A stretch of 64,000 bases of DNA from Polaribacter tangerinus (lineage in GTDB: Bacteria > Bacteroidota > Bacteroidia > Flavobacteriales > Flavobacteriaceae), in the NCBI RefSeq assembly GCF_038024095.1, contig NZ_CP150668.1, forward strand, positions 186,001 through 250,000. The letters run 5' to 3'. The notes under the pieces were generated by a model, which had not been told where the DNA came from, searched no databases, and was given only the letters and a program-made list of their open reading frames with translations. Positions 7,861 to 17,382 of this stretch are shown one piece after another (position 1 is the first letter of the stretch; each line of letters begins with the position of its first letter). A program made the translations under genes and the position numbers.

Positions 7861-9564
7861 TTGAAACATTTCATTTACCTTCTCATACTACTTTTTACGA
7901 ATAACTTTTTTGGTCAAAAAAAATATCCGAAAGATTACTTTATGCCTCCTCTTGATATACCAATTGTACTTTCCGGAACTTTTGGAGAACTGAGAAGTAA
8001 CCATTTTCATTCGGGAATTGATATAAAAACACAAGGAAAAGAAGGCCTAAAAGTGTTGGCTAGTGCTAGTGGGTATGTGTCTAGAATTAAGGTGCAACAA
8101 TACGGTTACGGAAAAGCCATATATGTTACTCACCCAAATGGTTACACCTCTGTTTATGGGCATTTAAGCAAGTTTTCTTCAGAAATTGAACGCTATGTAA
8201 AAGCCATACAATACAAAAAAAAAGCATATCAAACAGGAAATATCTATCCGAAAAAAAATAAATTTATCATTAAAAAAGGAGATGTAATAGCTTTTTCTGG
8301 TGATACTGGTGGTTCTGGTGGACCGCATTTACACTTTGAAATTAGAGATACTAAAACCGAAAACATTATCAACCCTATGCTGTTTGGTATTCTTCCAAAA
8401 GATGATAGATTGCCAGTGATAAATTCTCTTCATGTATATCCAATAAGCTCAGATGCAAGAATAAACAATCAATTTAATGCCCATAAGTTGGCTATTAAAA
8501 ATATTGGAAAAGGTACTTATATTGCAGATAAAATTACAGCAAGCGGCACCATCGGTTTTGGAATTAATACGTTTGATAGGTTAAATTTTGCTCCCAACAA
8601 AAACGGCGTTTTTAGCATAGAAATGCTTGTAAATGGTACTCGTTATTACTACCACGATGTAACGACTTTTTCTTTCGCAGAAAGCAAATACCTAAACTTA
8701 TTAATAGATTACGAATACTACAAGAAATACAGAAGTAGAATTCAAAGAACATTTAAAGTTCCGGCTAACAAACTATCAATTTATAAAGGATTAATTAATG
8801 ATGGTAAAATCAATATAAAGGAGAATTTAAATTATACAATAACTTTTCTTGTTAAAGACTTTAAAGGCAATACCAGTAGTTTAAAAATTCCTGTGTTCGG
8901 AAAAGTATCAAACACTATATTTAAAGAACCAAAAACTACTACAAATTATAAAATTACTGCTAATAAATTTCACAAATTCACTCTAAATAACGTAACAATT
9001 GCGTTTCCTAAGAATACGTTTTATGAAGATATTTACTTAGATTTTGATGTTTTAGACGGTGTTGCACAAGTTCACACACCAACTGTTCCGTTAGACAAAA
9101 AATTTACCCTAACCTTTAATGTTTCTAATTATTCTGAGGCAGAAAAAAAGCAACTTTACATTGCCAATACAACCAATAAGAAATATCCAAAATATGAACT
9201 AACACGAAAAAAAGACACCACTTTTTTTACTACAACCAAAACTTTAGGTAATTACGAATTACTATCTGATAATCATAATCCTAAAGTAAAAATAATGTAT
9301 TTTAAAAACAACCAGTGGATTAGTAAATTTAATACTCTAAAGGTAAAAATAAGTGACATTGGTTCTGGAATAAAAAATTGGAATGCTACTTTAGATGGGG
9401 TATGGATATTGATGGAATACAACCATAAAAAAGGAATATTGACTTACAATTTTAATGATAAAAAATTAATTGGTAGCAAACATGAATTTAAAATTTCTGT
9501 TTCAGACAATGTAGGGAATACTACAACAGCCACAAAAACGTTCTTTAAAAAACAATCAAAATAA
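7861..9564 (+). CDS. Secreted M23 family metallopeptidase
   Basis: The 567-residue protein starts at TTG (TTGAAACAT) and has a signal peptide of about 18 residues. The LytM/M23 domain has H50 and D54 in NHFHSGID and a HLHFE motif at 156-160, which together provide the zinc ligands and general base. Such enzymes cut peptide cross-links in peptidoglycan. The domain sits at the N-terminus instead of the usual C-terminus, and about 380 residues of beta-rich sequence without a recognised domain follow. The TonB-dependent receptor gene comes next on the same strand after 118 bases, with its own promoter. Cleavage specificity is not readable. Confidence 0.87.
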   Translation: MKHFIYLLILLFTNNFFGQKKYPKDYFMPPLDIPIVLSGTFGELRSNHFHSGIDIKTQGKEGLKVLASASGYVSRIKVQQYGYGKAIYVTHPNGYTSVYGHLSKFSSEIERYVKAIQYKKKAYQTGNIYPKKNKFIIKKGDVIAFSGDTGGSGGPHLHFEIRDTKTENIINPMLFGILPKDDRLPVINSLHVYPISSDARINNQFNAHKLAIKNIGKGTYIADKITASGTIGFGINTFDRLNFAPNKNGVFSIEMLVNGTRYYYHDVTTFSFAESKYLNLLIDYEYYKKYRSRIQRTFKVPANKLSIYKGLINDGKINIKENLNYTITFLVKDFKGNTSSLKIPVFGKVSNTIFKEPKTTTNYKITANKFHKFTLNNVTIAFPKNTFYEDIYLDFDVLDGVAQVHTPTVPLDKKFTLTFNVSNYSEAEKKQLYIANTTNKKYPKYELTRKKDTTFFTTTKTLGNYELLSDNHNPKVKIMYFKNNQWISKFNTLKVKISDIGSGIKNWNATLDGVWILMEYNHKKGILTYNFNDKKLIGSKHEFKISVSDNVGNTTTATKTFFKKQSK

Positions 9565-9633
9565 CGATATCATTTTTACTGAAAATAATATAGCAAACTA
9601 TAACATTAGTATCGTATTTGATTCGCTTTTAAC

Positions 9634-9641
9634 TATGTTTG
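9634..9641 (+). promoter_or_regulatory. Promoter -7 box for the TonB-dependent receptor
   Basis: TATGTTTG matches the Bacteroidota -7 consensus TAnnTTTG and lies 41 bases before the ATG at 9683. The -33 TTG element is not at ideal spacing, so this is a prediction from one box only. Confidence 0.5.
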
Positions 9642-9682
9642 TAAAGATTATTATATAGAGTGAAATACCATCACCAAAAACA

Positions 9683-12133
9683 ATGAAATACATTTTAAAA
9701 CTTTTTATTTTTTTACCATTAGCAATTTTTGCACAAAAAACTACGCTTATAAAGGGTAATGTAAAAAATAATAATAGAATTCCCATAGAAAATGTTTCTG
9801 TTGAATTTGGCAATACAGGAACGGTTACTGATAATAACGGAAACTATACGCTCAGAATTCCCGTAAAAGAAGAAGTAACTATAAAATTTAGCCATATATC
9901 ATACAAAACTTTCTATAAAGTAATATATGCTAAAAACAGAAACAGTATTCGCTACTCTCCTACACTTGTTTTAAAAACTGAAAAATTAGAGGAAATTGTA
10001 GTTAAAAATAATACAAATGCAGCACAAGGAACAATAAAAATAGATGCTACAAAGGCAAAAAATATTATTGGCGCCAATGCAGGAGTAGAAAACATATTAA
10101 TGACATTGCCTGGCGTAAATAACAACAACGAACTTAGCACACAGTACAATGTAAGAGGCGGAAATTTTGATGAAAACCTAGTATATGTTAATGGTATTGA
10201 AGTGTACCGACCTTTTCTTGTTCGCTCTGGACAGCAAGAAGGATTGAGCTTTATAAATCCTAATATGGTGCAAAATATCAACTTTTCTGCAGGTGGTTTT
10301 CAAGCAAAATATGGCGACAAGCTTTCTTCTGTTTTAGACATCACTTATAAAAAGCCATTAGAAAAAACTATTTCCTCTGAGGTAAGTTTACTTGGCGGTA
10401 GTTTAACATTTGAGAGTCCGTTTTTAAACAATAAATTACAAGTAATTTCTAGTTTTCGGTATAGAGATAATAGCCTTTTTGTTAATAGCAAACAAATTGA
10501 AACAAATTTTAGACCTCGTTTTACCGATTTACAGTCTTTAGTAACTTATCAAATTTCTAATAAACTTTCGGTTAGTTACTTAAGTAATTTTTCTGTAAAC
10601 AATTATAATTACACACCTATTTCTCGAAAAACTCGTTTCGGAACTGTAGCAGATCCGTTAGAACTTACTGTTTTTTATGATGGAAAAGAAGAAACAAACT
10701 ATTTTACCTTATTTAATGCCTTATCGGCAGATTATAAAATAAATGAAAAACTTTCTTTAACCACAACTATTTCTAGCTACAACACACAAGAAGAAGAATA
10801 TTTTGATATAGCTGCATCTTACAACTTAGGAGAAGTAGATACTACAATTGGTTCTGAAAATTTTGGAGAAGTTAATTTTTCTGAAGGAATAGGTTCTCAA
10901 ATTAATCATGCCAGGAACGATTTAGATGCCCTAATAAACACAGTACAAGTAAGGGGAACTTACAAAAACAATAACCAACAACAATGGAATTTTGGTGTTA
11001 AATATCAAAACGAAAATATTAAAGAACGTATTCGTGAATGGGAAGTTATAGACTCTTTGGGCTTTGCAATCAGACCTCCTAATACGCTTAACAACCAACA
11101 ACCCTATGTACCATTTACTGGTCCAATTATTCCTTTTCAAAATATTAGAGAAGACAACAATGTTACTATAAACAGATTGAGTGGTTTTACACAATTTAAC
11201 AAGCGCACCTATTGGAAAGAGCACGAAATTTGGTATAATATTGGTGTTAGAGCGCATTATTGGAATACAAGAGATGCAAATAAACAAGGAAAAAATCAAG
11301 TTATTGTAAGCCCTAGAGCTCAATTTGCTATAAAACCAAATTGGAAAAAAGACATGCTTTTTCGTTTTTCTGGCGGATTTTATGCGCAACCACCAACTTA
11401 CAGGGAAATGAAAAACTTTAATGGTAAAATTAATACGGACGTAAAAGCTCAAAAATCTACTCACTATGTTTTAGGGATGGATTATAGCTTTAACTTATGG
11501 AAAAGACCTTTTAAATTAACAACAGAGCTTTATTACAAAGACATGTACGATATTAATGCTTATGCTGTAGACAATGTTAGAATTAGATATAGAGCCGACA
11601 ATGTTACCACTGCTTATGCGTATGGTTTAGACATTCGTTTGAATGGAGAGTTTGTTCCAGGAAGCGAAAGTTGGGTAAGTCTTGGTTATCTTAAAACAGA
11701 AGAAAATATAAATAATCGAGGAAATATTTCTAGACCTTCTGACCAACGTATAAAATTTGGAATCTTGTTTCAAGATTATGTGCCAAATTTGCCCAATTTA
11801 AAAGCATATCTTAATTTAGTTTACAATTCTGGAGTTCCGGGTGGTGCTCCTGCATATTCAGATGTTTATGAATACCAACAAAGATTGAGAGATTATAAAA
11901 GAGCCGATTTAGGAGTTTCTTATGTATTTACTGATGCAAAAAAACAGTACAAAACAGGGTGGCTTTCTAACTTTAAAGAGCTTACTGCTGGATTAGAATT
12001 ATTTAATATGTTCGATATTCAAAATGCAATTACCAATACTTGGGTTAGAGATGTGTATTCTAAAAACCAATACGGTATACCCAATTTTATGACAGGTAGA
12101 GTGCTTAATTTTAAATTTAGTATTAAAATATAA
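9683..12133 (+). CDS. TonB-dependent receptor with carboxypeptidase-like N-terminal domain
   Basis: The 816-residue outer-membrane protein starts with a signal peptide (MKYILKLFIFLPLAIFAQ). A carboxypeptidase D regulatory-like domain follows at about 24-105, with the typical IKGNVKNNN and GTVTDNNGNYTLRIP pattern. A plug domain contains LMTLPGVNNNNELSTQYNVRGG in parts and FSAGGFQAKYGDKLSSVLDI. The rest is a beta barrel ending in an aromatic-rich strand (VLNFKFSIKI). Such receptors import ligands across the outer membrane with TonB energy. No SusD partner is adjacent, which argues against a polysaccharide utilisation locus. The ligand is unknown. A terminator follows. Confidence 0.92.
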   Translation: MKYILKLFIFLPLAIFAQKTTLIKGNVKNNNRIPIENVSVEFGNTGTVTDNNGNYTLRIPVKEEVTIKFSHISYKTFYKVIYAKNRNSIRYSPTLVLKTEKLEEIVVKNNTNAAQGTIKIDATKAKNIIGANAGVENILMTLPGVNNNNELSTQYNVRGGNFDENLVYVNGIEVYRPFLVRSGQQEGLSFINPNMVQNINFSAGGFQAKYGDKLSSVLDITYKKPLEKTISSEVSLLGGSLTFESPFLNNKLQVISSFRYRDNSLFVNSKQIETNFRPRFTDLQSLVTYQISNKLSVSYLSNFSVNNYNYTPISRKTRFGTVADPLELTVFYDGKEETNYFTLFNALSADYKINEKLSLTTTISSYNTQEEEYFDIAASYNLGEVDTTIGSENFGEVNFSEGIGSQINHARNDLDALINTVQVRGTYKNNNQQQWNFGVKYQNENIKERIREWEVIDSLGFAIRPPNTLNNQQPYVPFTGPIIPFQNIREDNNVTINRLSGFTQFNKRTYWKEHEIWYNIGVRAHYWNTRDANKQGKNQVIVSPRAQFAIKPNWKKDMLFRFSGGFYAQPPTYREMKNFNGKINTDVKAQKSTHYVLGMDYSFNLWKRPFKLTTELYYKDMYDINAYAVDNVRIRYRADNVTTAYAYGLDIRLNGEFVPGSESWVSLGYLKTEENINNRGNISRPSDQRIKFGILFQDYVPNLPNLKAYLNLVYNSGVPGGAPAYSDVYEYQQRLRDYKRADLGVSYVFTDAKKQYKTGWLSNFKELTAGLELFNMFDIQNAITNTWVRDVYSKNQYGIPNFMTGRVLNFKFSIKI

Positions 12134-12160
12134 CGCTTATTAATTGTTTTACAAAAAAAA

Positions 12161-12184
12161 GCGAGTTAACCTCAATTAACTCGC
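12161..12184. terminator. Bidirectional terminator between TonB receptor and bcp
   Basis: A 9-bp stem GCGAGTTAA / TTAACTCGC with a 6-base loop is preceded by an A8 run. It lies between convergent genes. The A-run gives a good U-tract for the minus-strand bcp transcript and a weaker one for the plus strand. Confidence 0.75.
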
Positions 12185-12208
12185 TAAATCTAATATTTAA
12201 TAGAAGTA

Positions 12209-12661
12209 TTAACCCAAAATTTGCGCTGCATGAGCTTTGGTTTTTACTTTTAAAATAATGTCTTCTATATGTCCGTTTTCATCAATTACAAAGGTAGTTC
12301 TGTGAATTCCGTCATACTCTTTTCCCATAAACTTTTTAGGTCCCCAAACTCCAAATGCATTAATTACAGCTTTTTCTTCATCTGCTAAAAGAGGAAAAGG
12401 AAGTTGATGTTTATCAATCCAATTTTGTTGTTTTTTAGCAGAATCTGCGCTAGCACCCAAAACAGCATAACCTTTAGCCAAAAAAGATTGATAATTGTCT
12501 CTTAAATCACATGCTTCATTCGTGCAACCTGGCGTACTTGCCTTTGGATAAAAAAACAACACTAATTTTTTTCCTTTATAATCATTTAATGTTACCGTAT
12601 TTCCAGCATTATCTTTTGCCTCAAATTGCGGAGCCTTATCTCCTATTTTTAATGTAGTCAT
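12209..12661 (-). CDS. bcp: Thioredoxin-dependent peroxiredoxin (Bcp)
   Basis: Bcp reduces hydrogen and organic peroxides in the cytoplasm using thioredoxin. The 150-residue length is normal. The peroxidatic cysteine C46 lies in STPGCTNEACDLRD, and the resolving cysteine C51 sits five residues later, as in the atypical 2-Cys type. FYPKASTPGCT and the downstream VLGASADSAKKQQ segment are typical. It converges with the TonB receptor and is divergent from nth. With dps and oxyR elsewhere in the window it belongs to the oxidative-stress set. Confidence 0.95.
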   Translation of the reverse strand: MTTLKIGDKAPQFEAKDNAGNTVTLNDYKGKKLVLFFYPKASTPGCTNEACDLRDNYQSFLAKGYAVLGASADSAKKQQNWIDKHQLPFPLLADEEKAVINAFGVWGPKKFMGKEYDGIHRTTFVIDENGHIEDIILKVKTKAHAAQILG

Positions 12662-12779
12662 TAGTTTAAATTTTTAGCACAAATTTACAAAAGTATACTG
12701 CGCAAAAGTCTTAAAGAATTTATAAAACCAAATTTAATATCTAAGTTAAGTTTGTATCTTTACCACAATTATTTACACA

Positions 12780-13433
12780 ATGAACAAACAAGAAAAGGTA
12801 GCATTTGCAATAGATACATTACAAAAACTGTATCCAGAAATTCCCATTCCCTTAGACCATAAAGATGCATATACATTACTTATTGCAGTTTTATTATCTG
12901 CACAATGTACCGATATTCGTGTAAATCAGATTACTCCGATTTTATTTAAAAAAGCAGACAATCCTTTCGATATGGTAAAATTGTCGGTAGAGGAAATAAA
13001 AGAAATTATTCGCCCATGCGGATTATCTCCAATGAAAAGCAAAGGCATTTACGGGTTGTCTAAAATATTAATAGAAAAATACAACGGAGAAGTTCCGCAA
13101 TCTTTTGAAGGTTTAGAAGCATTACCTGCAGTAGGACATAAAACGGCAAGTGTAGTGATGAGCCAGGCATTTGGAGTTCCAGCATTTCCTGTAGACACAC
13201 ATATTTTAAGACTAATGTACCGATGGAATTTTAGTAATGGAAAAAGTGTAGCACAAACAGAAAAAGATGCAAAACGACTTTTCCCAAAAGAGTTATGGAA
13301 CGATTTACATTTGCAAATTATTTGGTATGGTAGAGAATACTCTCCTGCAAGAGGCTGGAATTTAGAACAAGATATTATTACAAAAACAATTGGAAGAAAA
13401 TCTGTGTTAGACTCTTATTACAAGAAGAAATAA
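12780..13433 (+). CDS. nth: Endonuclease III homologue lacking the Fe-S cluster cysteines
   Basis: Endonuclease III is a base-excision DNA glycosylase/AP lyase for oxidised pyrimidines. The 217 residues include the helix-hairpin-helix LPAVGHKTASVV with catalytic K121 and the VDTH motif with D139, matching E. coli K120 and D138. The usual C-terminal four-cysteine 4Fe-4S loop is absent: no cysteine occurs after residue 80. That region instead reads YGREYSPARGWN followed by a lysine-rich tail. The usual Arg in the hairpin (GRKTA) is His here. Catalysis should be retained. The loss may be a lineage trait. It is divergent from bcp. Confidence 0.9.
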   Translation: MNKQEKVAFAIDTLQKLYPEIPIPLDHKDAYTLLIAVLLSAQCTDIRVNQITPILFKKADNPFDMVKLSVEEIKEIIRPCGLSPMKSKGIYGLSKILIEKYNGEVPQSFEGLEALPAVGHKTASVVMSQAFGVPAFPVDTHILRLMYRWNFSNGKSVAQTEKDAKRLFPKELWNDLHLQIIWYGREYSPARGWNLEQDIITKTIGRKSVLDSYYKKK

Positions 13434-13438
13434 TAAAA

Positions 13439-13464
13439 AAAACTTCAACCGAAGTTGAAGTTTT
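13439..13464. terminator. Bidirectional terminator after nth
   Basis: An 11-bp stem AAAACTTCAAC / GTTGAAGTTTT encloses a CGAA tetraloop, six bases after the nth stop and just past the end of the converging small ORF. It can serve both directions. Confidence 0.85.
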
Positions 13465-13470
13465 CTACTC

Positions 13471-13614
13471 TTAATTCAAATTCAATTCAATGTAGTTTTC
13501 TGATGAGGTTTTCACTATTTTTAGTGATTTGGAGTAATTAATCAAAAATTGAATTGTTTCTTTTTTGGGTTGCATCTGAAATTCAGACGACTTTTTAGCG
13601 TAAATTTGCATCAT
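13471..13614 (-). CDS. Small protein of 46-47 residues downstream of the sigma factor
   Basis: A short minus-strand ORF reads (M)MQIYAKKSSEFQMQPKK and continues ETIQFLINYSKSLKIVK, ending IELNLN and a stop at 13471. Two adjacent ATG codons (13614 and 13611) can serve as start. It is basic, has no signal peptide and lacks a transmembrane segment. It fills the gap between the sigma-factor gene (58 bases upstream, same strand) and a terminator that sits just after its stop, which is what a real last gene of an operon would look like. I do not know its function. Codon usage resembles the neighbours. Confidence 0.6.
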   Translation of the reverse strand: MMQIYAKKSSEFQMQPKKETIQFLINYSKSLKIVKTSSENYIELNLN

Positions 13615-13672
13615 ATATTTGTTTTAAATAATTGGTTTCTAAAACAGTAACGATACATTTTTAACTATATTG

Positions 13673-14260
13673 TTAATTCACTAAAATAATTTGATGTTTC
13701 TCTATTAGCTTACGCATGTTTATAAGAGCATATCTCATTCTGCCTAGTGCCGTATTAATACTTACACCTGTATTTTCGCTAATTTCTTTAAAACTCATAT
13801 CTTTATACATGCGCATTATTAACACTTCTTTTTGTTCTTCTGGCAATTCATTTACAAGCTCTCGAACATCATTGTAAATTTGCTCTTTAATTAGCTGCTT
13901 TTCTGCATTTAAATTACCATCACTTAGCACAGAAAAAATATCAAAATCATCGGTATTATTAAAAGCAGGCATTCTGTTAGATTTTCTAAAATAATCAATA
14001 ACCAGGTTATGAGATATTCTCATTACCCAAGGTAAAAACTTTCCTTCTTCGTTATAATTTCCCTTTTTTAAGGTTTTAATTACTTTGATAAAAGTATCCT
14101 GAAAAATATCTTCTGTAAGGTCTTTATCTTGTACTTTACTATAAATAAAACTGAACAAGCGTTGTTGGTGTCTATTAATTAAAATAGCTAATGAAGCCTC
14201 GTTTCCACTAATATATTGGCTAACTAAGGTACTATCTGAAATTGTTTTTTTACGTATCAT
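13673..14260 (-). CDS. RNA polymerase sigma factor, ECF type
   Basis: The protein of about 195 residues has sigma region 2 (SLAILINRHQQRLFSFIYS and DIFQDTFIKVIK, then FLPWVMRISHNLVIDYFRK) and region 4 (LPEEQKEVLIMRMYKDMSFKEIS and TGVSINTALGRMRYAL). Sigma regions 1.1 and 3 are absent, as expected for extracytoplasmic-function sigma factors. No anti-sigma gene with a membrane helix is adjacent, so control is not evident. An upstream ATG at 14281 would add seven residues, and MIRKKTISD at 14260 is preferred. A 46-47 residue small protein gene follows. Target promoters are unknown. Confidence 0.9.
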   Translation of the reverse strand: MIRKKTISDSTLVSQYISGNEASLAILINRHQQRLFSFIYSKVQDKDLTEDIFQDTFIKVIKTLKKGNYNEEGKFLPWVMRISHNLVIDYFRKSNRMPAFNNTDDFDIFSVLSDGNLNAEKQLIKEQIYNDVRELVNELPEEQKEVLIMRMYKDMSFKEISENTGVSINTALGRMRYALINMRKLIEKHQIILVN

Positions 14261-14473
14261 AATTACTTTTAAGAAAAGCAAGAGGGCTTATCTTATATTA
14301 TTAATTGTTAATAATTTTAAAGTAATTTTTTATTTATACGCTTAATATTCTGAGGTTTATATATTACAAATATGCTTATTATTTTTAACATGAACAAATT
14401 TCTCATAAAAAACATTAATGGCTTACTATTTAAAGTATTTTTTGGTAATTTTATACCTAATATATTTTGATTT

Positions 14474-17260
14474 ATGAAGACTGATATTTCCAAGATTAAT
14501 CCCAAAGAAAACATCATAATTAAAGGGGCTAAATTGCACAATTTAAAGAATATAGATGTTGTTATCCCTAGAAACAAACTCGTTGTTATTACAGGATTAT
14601 CTGGCTCAGGAAAGTCTTCATTAGCGTTTGACACGTTATATGCAGAAGGTCAGAGACGCTATGTAGAAAGCTTAAGTTCTTATGCAAGGCAGTTTTTAGG
14701 AAAACTACATAAACCAAAAGTAGATTATATTAAAGGCATTGCGCCGGCAATTGCTATTGAACAAAAGGTAAACTCTACCAATCCTCGTTCTACTGTAGGA
14801 ACCTCTACCGAAATTTACGACTACATAAAACTATTGTTTGCCAGAATTGGTAAAACATATTCACCAATTTCTGGTAACGAAGTAAAAAAAGACACTGTAT
14901 CTGATGTGGTTCAATTTGTTAAAAAGTTTCCTACTCAAACAAAACTATTATTGTTAGCTCCTGTAATAATTGACAAAGACAGGGATTTAAAAACAGTATT
15001 AAAAGTTTTAGAACAACAAGGTTATGCAAGATTAAAATGGAAAGACACCGTATATAAAATTGCAGATTTTCCTCAAAAAGAGTATGGTAACGAACCTTTA
15101 TTATTGGTAGTAGACAGAATTGTAACAAAAGAGAATGACGATTTTTACAACCGACTTGCCGATGCGGTTCAAACAGCATTTTTTGAAGGAAAAGGAAGTT
15201 GTTTTATAGAAAATTTATCAAATAATAACCTCACAGAATTTAGTAATAAGTTTGAATTAGATGGCATTTCCTTTCTTGAACCAAACACTCATTTGTTTAG
15301 CTTTAACAATCCTTATGGTGCGTGTCCTACTTGCGAGGGTTACGGCAATGTTATAGGCATAGATGAAGATTTAGTAATTCCGAATACCGGATTATCTATT
15401 TATGAAGATTGTATATTTCCTTTTAAAACACCCTCATTTGTTCATTACAAAGAAAATTTGATTGAAGTAGCATATCAATTCGATATTCCAATTCATAAAC
15501 CTTGGTTCGAATTAACCAACACTCAAAAACAACTTGTATGGAATGGTAATTCTCATTTTCATGGAATTCATCATTTTTTTAATGCTTTAGAAGAAAAAAG
15601 CTATAAAATACAAAATAGAGTGATGTTATCGCGATATCGCGGAAAAACTACCTGCACAACTTGCCAAGGAAAAAGATTGAGAAAAGAGGCTAATTATTTA
15701 AAAATTAACGAAAAGAATATCTCAGATTTAGTGGCACTTCCATTAGACGAATTATCAGTATTTTTTAAAAGCTTACAGTTAGATGATTATCAAGAGAAAA
15801 TTGGAAAACGCCTGCTAACAGAAATTAACAATCGTTTAGAGTTTCTAACAAATGTTGGTCTTAATTACCTTACCATCAACAGAACATCAAATACCCTTTC
15901 TGGAGGAGAAAGCCAACGTATAAATCTAGCAACATCATTAGGCAGCTCTCTAGTAGGTTCTATGTATATTTTAGATGAACCTAGTATTGGTTTACATCCA
16001 AAAGATACAGAAAAACTAATTGGCGTATTAAAAGCATTACGAAATTTAGGCAATACTGTAATTGTTGTGGAGCATGATGAAGATATTATGAAACAAGCAG
16101 ATTATATTATAGATATTGGCCCAGAAGCAGGTACTTTCGGAGGAAATGTTGTAGCTGAAGGAACTTTTAATGAAATTATAAAATCCGCATCTTTAACAGG
16201 AGAATATTTAAGTGAATCGAAAAAAATAGAAGTTCCTAAAAGAAGAAGAACTTCTAAAAATAAAATCGAAATTATTGGTGCCAGAGAAAATAATCTACAA
16301 AATATAAATGTAAACATTCCACTAAACTGCCTTACTGTAATTACAGGGGTTTCAGGCTCTGGAAAAAGTACTCTAGTTAAAAAAATTTTATACCCTATTC
16401 TTCAAAAAGAATTAATGGGTTATGGAGACAAGATAGGTCAGCACACAGGCTTTAAAGGAGATTTTAACACTTTAAAACATGTAGAGTTTATAGATCAAAA
16501 TCCTATCGGTCGCTCCTCTCGGTCTAATCCAGTAACGTATATAAAAGCCTATGACGAAATAAGAGCTTTATTTTCGAACCAAAAATTGGCTAAGATTAGA
16601 AACTACAAGCCTAAACATTTTTCTTTTAATGTTGAGGGCGGTAGATGTGAAGTGTGTAAAGGTGAAGGTGAAGTTACCATAGAAATGCAATTTATGGCAG
16701 ATGTTCATCTAGAATGTGAAGCCTGTAATGGAAAACGATTTAAAAAAGAAGTGCTAGAAGTTAAGTTTGATGAAAAATCTATTGATGATATTCTTAATTT
16801 AACTATCGATGATGCTGTTGCCTTTTTTTCAAAAAATTTAGTTCCAAAAATCGCTTCCAAATTAAAACCATTACAAGATGTGGGACTCGGATATGTTCAA
16901 CTTGGGCAGTCTTCATCTACTCTCTCGGGCGGCGAGGCACAACGTATAAAACTAGCTTCCTTTTTAGTGAAAGGAAATACCAAAGACAAAGCACTTTTTA
17001 TTTTCGATGAACCTACAACTGGTTTACATTTTCATGATATAAAGAAACTTTTGGCAAGTTTTAATGCACTAATAGAACGCGGACATTCTATAGTGGTTAT
17101 TGAACATAATATAGAACTTATAAAATGTGCCGATTATATAATTGATTTAGGTCCGGAAGGTGGTAAAAAAGGAGGAACTTTAGTTTTTGAGGGAACTCCA
17201 GAAGAACTGGTGAAAAATAAAAAATCATTTACTGCAAAATACCTAGCTGAAAAACTATAA
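14474..17260 (+). CDS. uvrA: Excinuclease ABC subunit A
   Basis: UvrA is the damage-sensing ATPase of nucleotide excision repair and works as a dimer with UvrB. The 928 residues carry two ABC ATPase modules: Walker A motifs GLSGSGKSS (41-49) and GVSGSGKST, and two LSGGE signatures (TLSGGESQRI and TLSGGEAQRI). Two CxxC-type zinc modules are present (CPTCEGYGN with CTTCQGKR, and CEVCKGEGE with CEACNGKRF). Length is normal and the frame is intact. A TATATTTTG run at 14461-14469 ends four bases before the ATG, so the leader may be very short. The tRNA-His region converges downstream. Confidence 0.97.
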   Translation: MKTDISKINPKENIIIKGAKLHNLKNIDVVIPRNKLVVITGLSGSGKSSLAFDTLYAEGQRRYVESLSSYARQFLGKLHKPKVDYIKGIAPAIAIEQKVNSTNPRSTVGTSTEIYDYIKLLFARIGKTYSPISGNEVKKDTVSDVVQFVKKFPTQTKLLLLAPVIIDKDRDLKTVLKVLEQQGYARLKWKDTVYKIADFPQKEYGNEPLLLVVDRIVTKENDDFYNRLADAVQTAFFEGKGSCFIENLSNNNLTEFSNKFELDGISFLEPNTHLFSFNNPYGACPTCEGYGNVIGIDEDLVIPNTGLSIYEDCIFPFKTPSFVHYKENLIEVAYQFDIPIHKPWFELTNTQKQLVWNGNSHFHGIHHFFNALEEKSYKIQNRVMLSRYRGKTTCTTCQGKRLRKEANYLKINEKNISDLVALPLDELSVFFKSLQLDDYQEKIGKRLLTEINNRLEFLTNVGLNYLTINRTSNTLSGGESQRINLATSLGSSLVGSMYILDEPSIGLHPKDTEKLIGVLKALRNLGNTVIVVEHDEDIMKQADYIIDIGPEAGTFGGNVVAEGTFNEIIKSASLTGEYLSESKKIEVPKRRRTSKNKIEIIGARENNLQNINVNIPLNCLTVITGVSGSGKSTLVKKILYPILQKELMGYGDKIGQHTGFKGDFNTLKHVEFIDQNPIGRSSRSNPVTYIKAYDEIRALFSNQKLAKIRNYKPKHFSFNVEGGRCEVCKGEGEVTIEMQFMADVHLECEACNGKRFKKEVLEVKFDEKSIDDILNLTIDDAVAFFSKNLVPKIASKLKPLQDVGLGYVQLGQSSSTLSGGEAQRIKLASFLVKGNTKDKALFIFDEPTTGLHFHDIKKLLASFNALIERGHSIVVIEHNIELIKCADYIIDLGPEGGKKGGTLVFEGTPEELVKNKKSFTAKYLAEKL

Positions 17261-17348
17261 TTAATATATAGCCTATTCACATCATTTTTATTTTTAAAAA
17301 ATTTTTACTGCTGTAAGATAAAATTTATTTAAAACTTTAAGCCACAAA

Positions 17349-17376
17349 AAAAGCTTCTTATTTCTAAGAAGCTTTT
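17349..17376. terminator. Terminator between uvrA and tRNA-His
   Basis: A 12-bp stem AAAAGCTTCTTA / TAAGAAGCTTTT with a TTTC loop lies six bases past the 3' end of the minus-strand tRNA. A-runs and T-runs on both sides make it usable by both the tRNA and uvrA transcripts. Confidence 0.88.
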
Positions 17377-17382
17377 GTTTTG

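Noticed and set aside
10931..11464. 177-residue minus-strand ORF inside the TonB-dependent receptor gene
   Set aside because: The receptor frame on the plus strand has clear domains through this stretch. The reverse ORF is a long shadow without motifs.
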